From the NCBI GenBank assembly GCA_031267755.1, contig JAIRYP010000015.1:78538-142537 (forward strand): a stretch of DNA of 64,000 nucleotides, read 5' to 3'. The notes beneath the pieces were generated by a model. That model searched no databases. It saw nothing but the letters and a program-made list of their open reading frames with translations, and had not been told where the DNA came from. Within the stretch, counting starts at the first letter, position 1. The number at the start of each line of letters is the position of its first letter. Below are positions 33,622 to 42,275 of this stretch, in pieces. The position numbers and the translations under genes are program-made. Origin of the DNA: Clostridiales bacterium (lineage in GTDB: Bacteria > Bacillota > Clostridia > Monoglobales > JAIRYP01).

Positions 33622-34968
33622 TTAAAATGTGTGTTGCGATGGTTCAGCAACCAAAGGTTTTGTTCTTTCTTCAACTTTAGTAAGATCATGTTCAGGTGAT
33701 ATTGTTTTATCTATATCGTTTGTTACTTCTCTTTCGTTATCGGGAGAAGTTTCTTTACTTTTGTCGTTTTCTTTTTCTTTGTCAATTTTATATTTTATAT
33801 ATTTTTTATCTAAAAAATCTATTACAGAATAAGTCCCGATAAACAAAAATATTCCGATTCCGAGTGTCACAAGTATTGTAGCAAGAAGACCTGAGCCTAA
33901 AAAGATAAGGAAATTAATTTTAAGTAAACCAATAGCAAGAGGTGTTGAAAAAAGAAGAGATAGGCCTAACGCCCCGGATCCTTTCATAATACCTCTTTTT
34001 ACGGGGTTTAAAGCAGATTCTGAAAAAGTATTTCCCATAGTTTTTACTGAATGTTTTAAATCTTTGTTATTAGCTGTTTCATTAATTGCTTTAATGATTT
34101 TTAGTTTGTTTTCTTCAGTTAATAATTTATCAGGAATTTTTTCAACTGCTTCAAGTAATTTAGGACCAAATTGACTATATAAATTTTTAAGTTTCTCTTT
34201 TAATTCTTCAAAGGTTTTACTATCAAAAATATTTAAAATAGTGTCAGATAAAGTTGAAATTTTATTAAACGCTGTTTCTGCTGCGATGAGTGCTTGACCT
34301 GGAACGGAGTTCGGATCACCTAATGAATTAAATGTTTCTAATGCTTTGCTTATGAGAGATTCTGGATTATTTAATTGTCTAGTGAAACTACTTATTAATC
34401 CACCAACCTTAGAATTTGGGTTTTCAAGGTTGTCAAGAACTGTTTGCGCCTTATCACTCGTTTCTCGAACACTTTTCAAGGTTGCTTGTGCCGCAGCAAC
34501 AGTTTTACCAAGCTCAGTGTCTGGGTTTTTAAGGCTGTCAAGAGTTGCTTGTATGCTAGTGGCAGCTCCTTCTAATTTAGGGACTGCAGTGTGAATAACT
34601 TGCAAGGTTTCTTGTGCTTTAGCAGCAATTCCACCAAGCTTAGAACTTGGGTCATCAAGGCTGTCAAGAGTTGTTTGTACGCTAGTGGCAGCTCCTTTTA
34701 ATTTAGGGACTGTAGCGTGAATAACTTGCAAGGTTTCTTGTGCTTCAGTAACAATTCTACCAAGCTTAGAACTTGGGTCGTTAAGGCTGTCAAGAGTTGT
34801 TTGTACGTTAGTGGCAGCTCCTTGAACACTTTGCAAGGTTGCTTGAAGATTTGCTATGGCTGCTTGTGCCGCAGCAACAGTTTTGCCAAGCTCAGTGTCT
34901 GGGTTTTGAATGCTTTTTATAAATCCTTGTGCTATACCTTCACCGGCACTTCCACTAAAACCAGACAC
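33622..34968 (-). CDS. Hypothetical repeat protein: ~42-aa helical repeats plus C-terminal hydrophobic hairpin
   Basis: Repeats LDSLNDPSSKLGRIVTEAQETLQVIHATVPKLKGAATSVQTT / LDSLDDPSSKLGGIAAKAQETLQVIHTAVPKLEGAATSIQAT; hydrophobic segment STPLAIGLLKINFLIFLGSGLLATILVTLGIGIFLFIGTYSVI. Confidence 0.85.
   Translation of the reverse strand: MSGFSGSAGEGIAQGFIKSIQNPDTELGKTVAAAQAAIANLQATLQSVQGAATNVQTTLDSLNDPSSKLGRIVTEAQETLQVIHATVPKLKGAATSVQTTLDSLDDPSSKLGGIAAKAQETLQVIHTAVPKLEGAATSIQATLDSLKNPDTELGKTVAAAQATLKSVRETSDKAQTVLDNLENPNSKVGGLISSFTRQLNNPESLISKALETFNSLGDPNSVPGQALIAAETAFNKISTLSDTILNIFDSKTFEELKEKLKNLYSQFGPKLLEAVEKIPDKLLTEENKLKIIKAINETANNKDLKHSVKTMGNTFSESALNPVKRGIMKGSGALGLSLLFSTPLAIGLLKINFLIFLGSGLLATILVTLGIGIFLFIGTYSVIDFLDKKYIKYKIDKEKENDKSKETSPDNEREVTNDIDKTISPEHDLTKVEERTKPLVAEPSQHTF
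34430..34920 (-). repeat. In-gene tandem repeats (~126 bp unit)
   Basis: aaggctgtcaagagttg..ttgcaaggtttcttgtgc..agcttagaacttgggtc recurring. Confidence 0.9.
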
Positions 34969-35019
34969 AATTATTCACCACCTATTTTACATCAACTTAT
35001 CATATGCAAGTTAAATAAA

Positions 35020-36087
35020 TTAACTTATATTCATCGTCCAATTAAATTTGTCTTTTATTTTTCCATATTGAATCCCAGTAATTTCATCGTACAATTTTTT
35101 GGTTAGGCTTCCAATTTTGTTTTCATTTACTATAATTTTTTTATCCTGCCATGATAACTCTCCAACGGAGGTTATGACGGCAGCAGTTCCTGAGCCAAAA
35201 CATTCTTCTAAAGTTTCATTTTTATAAGCTTTATAAATTTCTTCAATTGAAATTTTTCTTTCAGAGACTGGTATTTCCCAGTCTTTTAAAATTTCTATAA
35301 CGCTCATTCTTGTGATGCCCGGAAGTATACTTCCGTTTAGCGCAGGAGTTATTATTTCGCCGGAAATTTTAAAGAAAATATTCATCGAACCAACTTCTTC
35401 TATATATTTTCTTTCAATAGCTTCAAGCCAAAGAACCTGCGAATATCCTTTTTCGTTTGCTATTTTTTGTGAGGTAAGAGTTGCTGCATAATTTCCTGGA
35501 GTTTTGGCAAATCCAGTTCCACCAGGAGCTGCACGTACATATTTTTCCTCAACAATTATTTTGTTTGGCGCTAAGTCATTATAATTTCCACTTGGTGAGC
35601 AAATTATTAAAAATTTATAATTTTCAGATGATTTGAGACGAATTTCGGTATCAGTTGAAATTGCAATGGGCCTGATGTAAAGAGAAGTTTGGGGAAAATT
35701 AGGAACCCATTCTTTGTCAATTAGAATAAGTTTTTTTAGTGCTTCGAGACAAAAATTTTCGTCAATTTTTGGAATTTCAAGCCTATTCATTGAATTATTT
35801 AATCTTTCAAAATTTTTTTCAGGTCTAAAAAGTAAAATGTTATTATCGTCAGTTTTATATGCTTTTAGGCCTTCCCATGCGGATTGACCATAGTGAAGCA
35901 CTGAGATTGATGGTTCAATTTCAAATTTGCCATATGGAACAATTCTTGCATTATGCCAACCTTTATTTTTTAAATAATCCATAACAAACATATGATCTGA
36001 AAAAATTTTTCCAAATCCAAGTTTTTTTGCATCACTGAAATCTGGTTTTTCCTTTGGTTTTGAATTTTTAATTATTTTTAAATTCAT
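35020..36087 (-). CDS. ilvE: Branched-chain amino acid aminotransferase
   Basis: LHYGQSAWEGLKAYKT, YIRPIAI, VRAAPGGTGFAKTPGNYAATL, NGSILPGITRMSVIEI. Confidence 0.96.
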   Translation of the reverse strand: MNLKIIKNSKPKEKPDFSDAKKLGFGKIFSDHMFVMDYLKNKGWHNARIVPYGKFEIEPSISVLHYGQSAWEGLKAYKTDDNNILLFRPEKNFERLNNSMNRLEIPKIDENFCLEALKKLILIDKEWVPNFPQTSLYIRPIAISTDTEIRLKSSENYKFLIICSPSGNYNDLAPNKIIVEEKYVRAAPGGTGFAKTPGNYAATLTSQKIANEKGYSQVLWLEAIERKYIEEVGSMNIFFKISGEIITPALNGSILPGITRMSVIEILKDWEIPVSERKISIEEIYKAYKNETLEECFGSGTAAVITSVGELSWQDKKIIVNENKIGSLTKKLYDEITGIQYGKIKDKFNWTMNIS

Positions 36088-36278
36088 GAATTTCGCTCCT
36101 GATAAATAGTGAAGTGAAAATGTCCTCTTTTATTAAAATAATAAATAAAAAATTTGTCAAAACATATTTTTCGAGGAAACAAAAAAATATTAAAAATTAG
36201 AAAATACGGATGCCATTTGAAAAAATAATTTTCAAAGGTGGTGATAAGTTAGATAAAAGAAGTAAAATTTAGCTAAAA

Positions 36279-37535
36279 TTATTTACCGATATCTTTTCTA
36301 AAATACATATTTTCGAAAGATATATTTTTTATATTGTTGTATGTTTTTTTTCTAGATTCAGCAATCGTTTTTTCGCATCCTACAATTCCAACGACTCGTC
36401 CGCCGTTTGTTAGAATTTTTTCTTTTTCAGTTTTAGTTCCCGAATGGAAAATTAATATGTTTTCTTTTTCTAAGTTTTTTAGTCCATAAATTTCGTGTCC
36501 AATTTCATATTTTTCTGGATAACCTTTAGATGCCAAAATCACACAAACTGTTGATAAATTTTTCCATTCGATATTGATTTCATTTAATTTCTCATCTATT
36601 ATGGAGTCAAAAATTTCAATTAAGTCTGTTTTAAGTTTAGGTAAAATTACTTGAGTTTCAGGGTCACCGAATCTACAATTATATTCTATTACTTTTACAC
36701 CATCATCGGTTAATATAAGACCAAAGTAAATAACCCCTTTGTATTTTCTTCCTTCTTTTTCCATTGCTCTAATAGTGGGAATAAAAATTTTTTCCATATA
36801 TTCTTCTATTAAAATTTTATCTTGAGTTTCACCAGGGGAGATCGAACCCATTCCTCCAGTATTTGGACCTTTATTATCATCAAAAATTTTTTTATAATCT
36901 TTAGCGATGGGCATTAATTTTATTGTTTTTCCATCTGTAAACGCAAGAACAGAAAATTCTTCTCCAAATAAAAAATCTTCAATTATTATTTTGTCTCCAG
37001 ATTTTCCAAATATTTTTTCTTTCATGATTTTTTCTACTGCAGTATTTGCTTCTTCAAAATTATGAGCAATTATCACTCCTTTTCCATACGCTAACCCATC
37101 AGCTTTTATAACAATCGGATATTCATTCTTTTTTTTTACATATTCCATTGCTTTTATTTTTTTGTCAAAAATTTCGTATTTTGCAGTTGGAATTTTATAT
37201 TTTTTCATAAGTTCTTTTGAAAAAATTTTGCTTCCTTCAATCATTGCAGCTTTTTTATTTGGGCCAAAAACTCGTATATTGTGATTTTCAAAAACGTCAA
37301 CAAGCCCTTCAACGAGTGGATTATCAGTTGAAACTATTGCTAAGTCAATTTCCTTTTCTTTTGCAAATTTTGTTAAGTTTTCAAAGTTTAAAACGTCAAT
37401 TTTAGCGCATTCTCCAATTTCGTTTATGCCTGTGTTAAATGGAGTTGAAAAAATTTTTTCAATCTTAGGATTTTGTTTGATTTTCCATGCCATTGCGTGT
37501 TCTCGTCCACCGTTGCCGACAATAAAAACTTTCAT
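36279..37535 (-). CDS. purD: Phosphoribosylamine-glycine ligase
   Basis: VFIVGNGGREHAMAWKI, VIKADGLAYGKGVIIA, GPNTGGMGSISPG, EYNCRFGDPETQVILP. Confidence 0.97.
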   Translation of the reverse strand: MKVFIVGNGGREHAMAWKIKQNPKIEKIFSTPFNTGINEIGECAKIDVLNFENLTKFAKEKEIDLAIVSTDNPLVEGLVDVFENHNIRVFGPNKKAAMIEGSKIFSKELMKKYKIPTAKYEIFDKKIKAMEYVKKKNEYPIVIKADGLAYGKGVIIAHNFEEANTAVEKIMKEKIFGKSGDKIIIEDFLFGEEFSVLAFTDGKTIKLMPIAKDYKKIFDDNKGPNTGGMGSISPGETQDKILIEEYMEKIFIPTIRAMEKEGRKYKGVIYFGLILTDDGVKVIEYNCRFGDPETQVILPKLKTDLIEIFDSIIDEKLNEINIEWKNLSTVCVILASKGYPEKYEIGHEIYGLKNLEKENILIFHSGTKTEKEKILTNGGRVVGIVGCEKTIAESRKKTYNNIKNISFENMYFRKDIGK

Positions 37536-37633
37536 AATTGGATTTCCTTAAATATTTTTCTATTTAAAAAGTCTTTTTCATAATAATCAATTTGTAAAAA
37601 AAGTAAAATAATAAGTTTTAAAATTATGTATCC

Positions 37634-37652
37634 TGCCTGCTTTTAACAGGCA
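37634..37652. terminator. Terminator-like hairpin between collagen-like gene and purD
   Basis: TGCCTG-cttttaa-CAGGCA. Confidence 0.5.
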
Positions 37653-37694
37653 AGCTTTAAAATAATGAGTTGTGTAAAATTGATTTTAATTATT

Positions 37695-38444
37695 TTATAT
37701 TAAAAGATCTGATATTTTAAATATTGATATATTTACGTCTACTTGATTACTTAAAAATGCTAATGGCTCAGAGCCGCATGGTCTGTTTTTTCTAATTTCA
37801 AGTTTTGAATGATTAAAAATTTCGACAAATGAAAAATTATATGAACGTAAATTATTATAGTAAAATGCTCGTGTTCCAGGTGCTTCTTCTCCGTTTATAT
37901 ATAAAGAATATAAATGTTTTTCGCTACATTCAAAAACACTATAGTCAATTTTGTAAATACCCGGAGCGTCTATGTGAATTTCATATGGTGGAATTAAAGT
38001 TATTTTTTCTGGTATAAGCTTGGGGATTGTGCCATAACCTTGAGAACATGGTTCGTTGCTGTTGTAAACATACAAGAAAGGTTTTAAGGAAGCCGGATCA
38101 CCTGGATCTCCTTTGTTGCCTTTTTCACCTTGTGGTCCTGTAACACCATCTTTTCCATTTTTTCCATCTTCGCCGTTTTTGCCGTTTTCGCCAGGATTAC
38201 CTGGATCTCCTTTGTTGCCTTTTTCACCTTGTGGTCCTGTAACGCCATCTTTTCCATCCTTACCATTTTTGCCCGGACAGCCTGGAAGCCCTGGACATCC
38301 AGGAGGTCCTGGTGGTCCTTCTACAACGCAGCAGCATTTTTTTTGTTTATCATTACAGTTATTTTTGTGGCTTTTGCAACAATCACACTTTTCTACTTTT
38401 TTACATGTTGGATTAGTTAAAGTATATTCAAATTCGTCCGGCAT
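37695..38444 (-). CDS. Collagen-like (Gly-X-Y) protein with Cys-rich N-terminus and globular C-terminal domain, BclA/exosporium-like
   Basis: GPPGPPGCPGLPGCPGKNGKDGKDGVTGPQGEKGNKGDPGNPGENGKNG..; N-terminal CDCCKSHKNNC..CCC; beta-rich C-terminus APGIYKIDYSVF.. Confidence 0.9.
   Translation of the reverse strand: MPDEFEYTLTNPTCKKVEKCDCCKSHKNNCNDKQKKCCCVVEGPPGPPGCPGLPGCPGKNGKDGKDGVTGPQGEKGNKGDPGNPGENGKNGEDGKNGKDGVTGPQGEKGNKGDPGDPASLKPFLYVYNSNEPCSQGYGTIPKLIPEKITLIPPYEIHIDAPGIYKIDYSVFECSEKHLYSLYINGEEAPGTRAFYYNNLRSYNFSFVEIFNHSKLEIRKNRPCGSEPLAFLSNQVDVNISIFKISDLLI
38100..38257 (-). repeat. In-gene ~58 bp direct repeat, 99 bp period
   Basis: acctggatctcctttgttgcctttttcaccttgtggtcctgtaac(a/g)ccatcttttccat twice. 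Confidence 0.9.
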
Positions 38445-38632
38445 ATAATCTACTCCTTAAATATGAAATTCAGATTTTTAAATACATAACCCTATTAAAT
38501 GGTTCTTTAAAAATATGATATTTACATATTATGAAAAGTAGTCATTTGTTGTTAAATTTTTAGATCATTTTTAAAATTCACGCTATTTTAATATGTTTTG
38601 TTTTTATTTTTTTAATTTATTTGATTTATAAT

Positions 38633-39133
38633 TTACTTTTTGCCTATTTTGTTTAATGCAAAAACAACAATTAAGGTGATTATTAATTCTGGAAAAAGAT
38701 AACTTGTATTAAGTATGCAAGAGTAGATCCATGGATTTTTATTGATTGGAATATAATTTTTAAATAACGTTGCGCCGCTTATAACGTGAAAAATGAATCT
38801 TAAAAAAAAACTAAGTAATACACCGAAAAACATTTTTAAAGAATTTAGTTTTTGAAATAAACCAGCTATTCCAATTGAACCGTATGCTAGGATGTAATCT
38901 AGAATTATAGAAAGTGGGTGATAAATTTTTGTTCCGCTTAGAATTTTTAAGATTGCAACAATTGCTCCAGTAAAAATTCCGCTTTTGCATCCTCTTTTAA
39001 ATGAAATTTGAATTATTGGAACCATTGCTAAAGTTATGCTTCCACCATGTGGCATGTGGAAAAAACTTACAAAAGTAAGCACGAATGATAGTGCAACTGC
39101 CATAGAAATTTCAGTAATATTTATTTTTTTCAA
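38633..39133 (-). CDS. thiT: ECF transporter S component, ThiT-like (thiamine)
   Basis: ALSFVLTFVSFFHMPHGGSITLAMVPIIQISFKRG. Confidence 0.85.
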   Translation of the reverse strand: MKKINITEISMAVALSFVLTFVSFFHMPHGGSITLAMVPIIQISFKRGCKSGIFTGAIVAILKILSGTKIYHPLSIILDYILAYGSIGIAGLFQKLNSLKMFFGVLLSFFLRFIFHVISGATLFKNYIPINKNPWIYSCILNTSYLFPELIITLIVVFALNKIGKK

Positions 39134-39329
39134 TCGCGTACCTTCAATTTTTCATTTTTAAAAAAACTTAATATTATGGAATATTTTGTAAAAAATTATT
39201 ATATTTGAAACAGTATATTATAAAAAATAAATACATAAAATACTTTAGAAAATTTTTTTATAGTTGCCAAAAAATTTATTTTTTGTTACAATAATAATTG
39301 TTTATAATTTTAATATCAACGAGGGAAAT

Positions 39330-40187
39330 GTGAAATTTATTATCATTACAGGACTTAGTGGGTCAGGAAAATCTCATATTGTAAATTTTCTTGAAGATTT
39401 GGGTTTTTTTTGTATTGATAATATGCCTCCTCAACTCATAAATAAGTTTGCTCAGATTCACTATAATTCTTTTGGTAAGGTGCGTCCGATAGCGATTATT
39501 TGTGACATAAGAAGTGGTAGTATGTTTTTGGAGCTTGAATCAGCTCTTAATGAACTTAAAAAAAATGGTTATAAGTATGATATTTTATTTTTAGAAGCAT
39601 CAGATGAGGTTTTAACAAAACGTTATAAAGAAAGTCGTAGGAGGCATCCTCTTGCGTTAAATGGTAGGATATTAGATGGTATAACTAGAGAAAGAAAGAT
39701 TTTAGATTCCATGCGTAAAAGGGCAACAATAACGATAGATACTTCAAATATTACTACTGCTCAACTTGCAAAGTACATTAATTCTTTATGTGATGTAAAT
39801 AAAGATAAATATGGTATTGTTGTAAATTTAATTTCTTTTGGGTTTAAGCATGGGATTCCTCTTGATACGGATTTGCTATTTGATGTGAGATTTTTATCAA
39901 ATCCTTTTTATGTGCCAGAATTGAAAAATCTTACAGGGAGAGATAAAAAAGTTTTTGATTATGTTATGAATTTTGAACATACTAAAATTTTTTTGAAAAA
40001 ACTTGAAAATATGATAGAATTCTTAATACCGCTTTATGCAGATGAAGGTAGGCCGCAAATTATAGTATCAATTGGTTGTACGGGAGGTCATCATAGAAGC
40101 GTGGCAATAGTTGAAGAAATGCATAGCTTTTTAATCAACAATAATCATAGTGCCGTTATTTTACATAGAGATGAAGAAAAAAAATAA
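39330..40187 (+). CDS. rapZ: RNase adapter protein RapZ
   Basis: FIIITGLSGSGKSHIVNFLEDLGFFCIDNMPPQL, SFGFKHGIPLDTDLLFDVRFLSNPFYVPEL, SIGCTGGHHRSVAI; GTG 39330 after GAGGGA. Confidence 0.96.
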   Translation: MKFIIITGLSGSGKSHIVNFLEDLGFFCIDNMPPQLINKFAQIHYNSFGKVRPIAIICDIRSGSMFLELESALNELKKNGYKYDILFLEASDEVLTKRYKESRRRHPLALNGRILDGITRERKILDSMRKRATITIDTSNITTAQLAKYINSLCDVNKDKYGIVVNLISFGFKHGIPLDTDLLFDVRFLSNPFYVPELKNLTGRDKKVFDYVMNFEHTKIFLKKLENMIEFLIPLYADEGRPQIIVSIGCTGGHHRSVAIVEEMHSFLINNNHSAVILHRDEEKK

Positions 40188-40271
40188 TTTACTTTTTAAA
40201 AATTAATGGTTGTTTTTTTATGTTGTTTTGTTTTATAATTATTTTAGAGTTTATTTTTTAGTTAAGGAGAG

Positions 40272-42242
40272 ATGGAATTTATGAATAATAAGGAATTGTT
40301 AGAATTATTAAATAAAAGTAAGGATATTAGAGAAAAAGTAGAAGATTTAAAGTCATTGGTTGGAAAAGTTGTTGAAGATGAAATTGGTGCAAAAGTTTCA
40401 CAAGGAGGCGTTCCTTCAAAAGTTAGTTCTCCAAAAGCAGAAAGCATCGAAAGAGAAGCAGAAATTTTATTGGCCTTGGGGAGAATTGCGAGAGGTGAAA
40501 TTATTGATGATCTTGAGTTAACTGATATTTTTTATTTATTTTGTGACGCTTTAAATAGCGGTGATGAAGCAAAAGTTGAAAAAGTGCGTAAACTTTTTGT
40601 GGATTATTGTGTAAAAAAAGGTATTGGAGATCGGAATGTAATTTTACGTCTTCTTGAAAGGTTTTTTTATTTCGTAATTGGTGTATTAGGCCTTGGTAAA
40701 AAAGAGGTTGATATGTCTTTTTTAAATACCAGTTTGTTCGAAGACATTTTGAAACTTGATGATAAAATTGAAGAAATTGGCGGTAAACCTGGTAAAGAAA
40801 TTGAAGAAATTGGTGGCAACCTTGTAAAAGATGGAAAAGATAAATATGACGTTATCCTTCCTGTTACCGAAAAGGATCCGGTAGTTTCGCTTTTGCCACC
40901 CGAGAAGGTATCAAAGGTATCATCTGGAGATGAAGGATCGCTCTTAACAAAATCACAACCTTCTTCTGAAATTCCTTCAGGAGGTGTTGAAGGGGCGCCT
41001 TCGCCTCCACCGCCTCCACCACCTCCACCACCTCCGGGTACAAATAAAATCTTTGATCTTAGGCAGACTAAGCTTTTTAATGAGGTTGTATCGTATTTGA
41101 ATGAGAAGGGTTTTGAATATTTTAACTTTTCGCTATCTTTACAGGAAGATATTAAAAGTTTAATAAGGAATTCTTCTGGTGGTGCCACAGTGGAAGAAAT
41201 TTTCAGTGTGGTGTCATCTCAAGGTTTATTGAAAGGAATAGGAAAAGAAGAGCCATCTTCTTCAGGAGGTTCTTCGGGAGTTTCAGGGGCGTCGGGTTTT
41301 GTGCCACCGGGGCCACCACCGGGGCCACCACCTCCACCACCGGGGCCACCACCTCCACCTCTTAATAAGGATCAGGAAAAAGTTCTTAATGAGGTTACAA
41401 CTCGTTTGCGGACAGAAAAAGGTATTTTTTGGGCTAATGTTAAACAGCCTACTAAAAAAAAGATCATGGATTTGATTAAAGCGGGTGATAATAGCGCAGA
41501 ACATATAGTAAGCCTGTTAACGGATGCGGAATTGGCGCAACCAGGTGCAACAGCAACAGTTACATCTTCACCTGATGTTTCTTCTGGCAAAAAACCTCCA
41601 CCAGGTGCTGTAGTTGTTGATTCAGTGACCTCACAAAGATTATTAAATCTTGCAAGAGTTGCTAAAATTTTTAATGTTTCTTTGGCCACAGAAATGTCTG
41701 AAACAGAAATAGCAAAATATAACTCTTCATTAACATCAGAAAATGTTAAAGTACTGACTGATCAGGCTTTTTTGCAAAAATTTGGTTCTGGATTACGTAA
41801 AAGAGATGGAACTATTGTTACCGTGCGTGATGGTATTTTTGATGATAAAGGATTTTTAAGATCTGAAATTTTTGTTGTTAAAGCACCATCAGCTCCAGTC
41901 GGAGATGCCAATAAATTAAAAAAACAGTCGGTAGAATCAGCAAGAAGGATTATGAAAGATCCCAATAGTGATATTGCAAAAATGATAAGTTCACTTAGTG
42001 TAGCGGTGAGATCTAAATTTAATCTTTATTTGGATAAATCTGGTTTAAGTATACAAGAAATATTACAAGAGTTTGTGGAAGATGTTTCTGTTAAATCTTC
42101 AGAGAGATCAAAAATTGTTTTAGCCAATTTAAGATTTGATGAAAATGGAGCATTTTTAGAAGAAAAGCTTAAATCTAAGGGAGGTATTAAAATTGATCCA
42201 AAAATAGCAGCATCAGTAGCAGGAAAGGTTCCTAGTAAGTAG
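40272..42242 (+). CDS. Hypothetical proline-rich multidomain protein (FH1-like polyproline tracts)
   Basis: P11 tract 41004..41036 and VPPGPPPGPPPPPPGPPPPP 41301..41360, each followed by a related helical module; AAGGAG SD. Confidence 0.88.
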   Translation: MEFMNNKELLELLNKSKDIREKVEDLKSLVGKVVEDEIGAKVSQGGVPSKVSSPKAESIEREAEILLALGRIARGEIIDDLELTDIFYLFCDALNSGDEAKVEKVRKLFVDYCVKKGIGDRNVILRLLERFFYFVIGVLGLGKKEVDMSFLNTSLFEDILKLDDKIEEIGGKPGKEIEEIGGNLVKDGKDKYDVILPVTEKDPVVSLLPPEKVSKVSSGDEGSLLTKSQPSSEIPSGGVEGAPSPPPPPPPPPPPGTNKIFDLRQTKLFNEVVSYLNEKGFEYFNFSLSLQEDIKSLIRNSSGGATVEEIFSVVSSQGLLKGIGKEEPSSSGGSSGVSGASGFVPPGPPPGPPPPPPGPPPPPLNKDQEKVLNEVTTRLRTEKGIFWANVKQPTKKKIMDLIKAGDNSAEHIVSLLTDAELAQPGATATVTSSPDVSSGKKPPPGAVVVDSVTSQRLLNLARVAKIFNVSLATEMSETEIAKYNSSLTSENVKVLTDQAFLQKFGSGLRKRDGTIVTVRDGIFDDKGFLRSEIFVVKAPSAPVGDANKLKKQSVESARRIMKDPNSDIAKMISSLSVAVRSKFNLYLDKSGLSIQEILQEFVEDVSVKSSERSKIVLANLRFDENGAFLEEKLKSKGGIKIDPKIAASVAGKVPSK

Positions 42243-42275
42243 ATTGCGAATTAGAAGTGAAAGGAAATCAAGGCA

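Noticed and set aside
34430-34920. CRISPR-like or intergenic repeat array
   Set aside because: Periodic repeat is in-frame protein repeat of one CDS
36213-36240. Inverted repeat TTTGAAAA-aataa-TTTTCAAA after purD
   Set aside because: AT-only short arms, common by chance at this composition; kept out of features
38113-38448. Plus-strand ORFs opposite the collagen-like gene (Pro-rich)
   Set aside because: Antisense of the Gly-X-Y coding repeat; no SD and composition explained by the opposite strand
40667-41188. Minus-strand Gly-rich ORFs opposite the polyproline gene
   Set aside because: GGGG tracts are the reverse complement of the Pro codons; no SD or conserved motif
40272-42242. Assignment as a formin (FH2) or WH2 nucleator
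   Set aside because: Only the polyproline tracts resemble FH1; I could not find an FH2 domain or a convincing WH2 consensus
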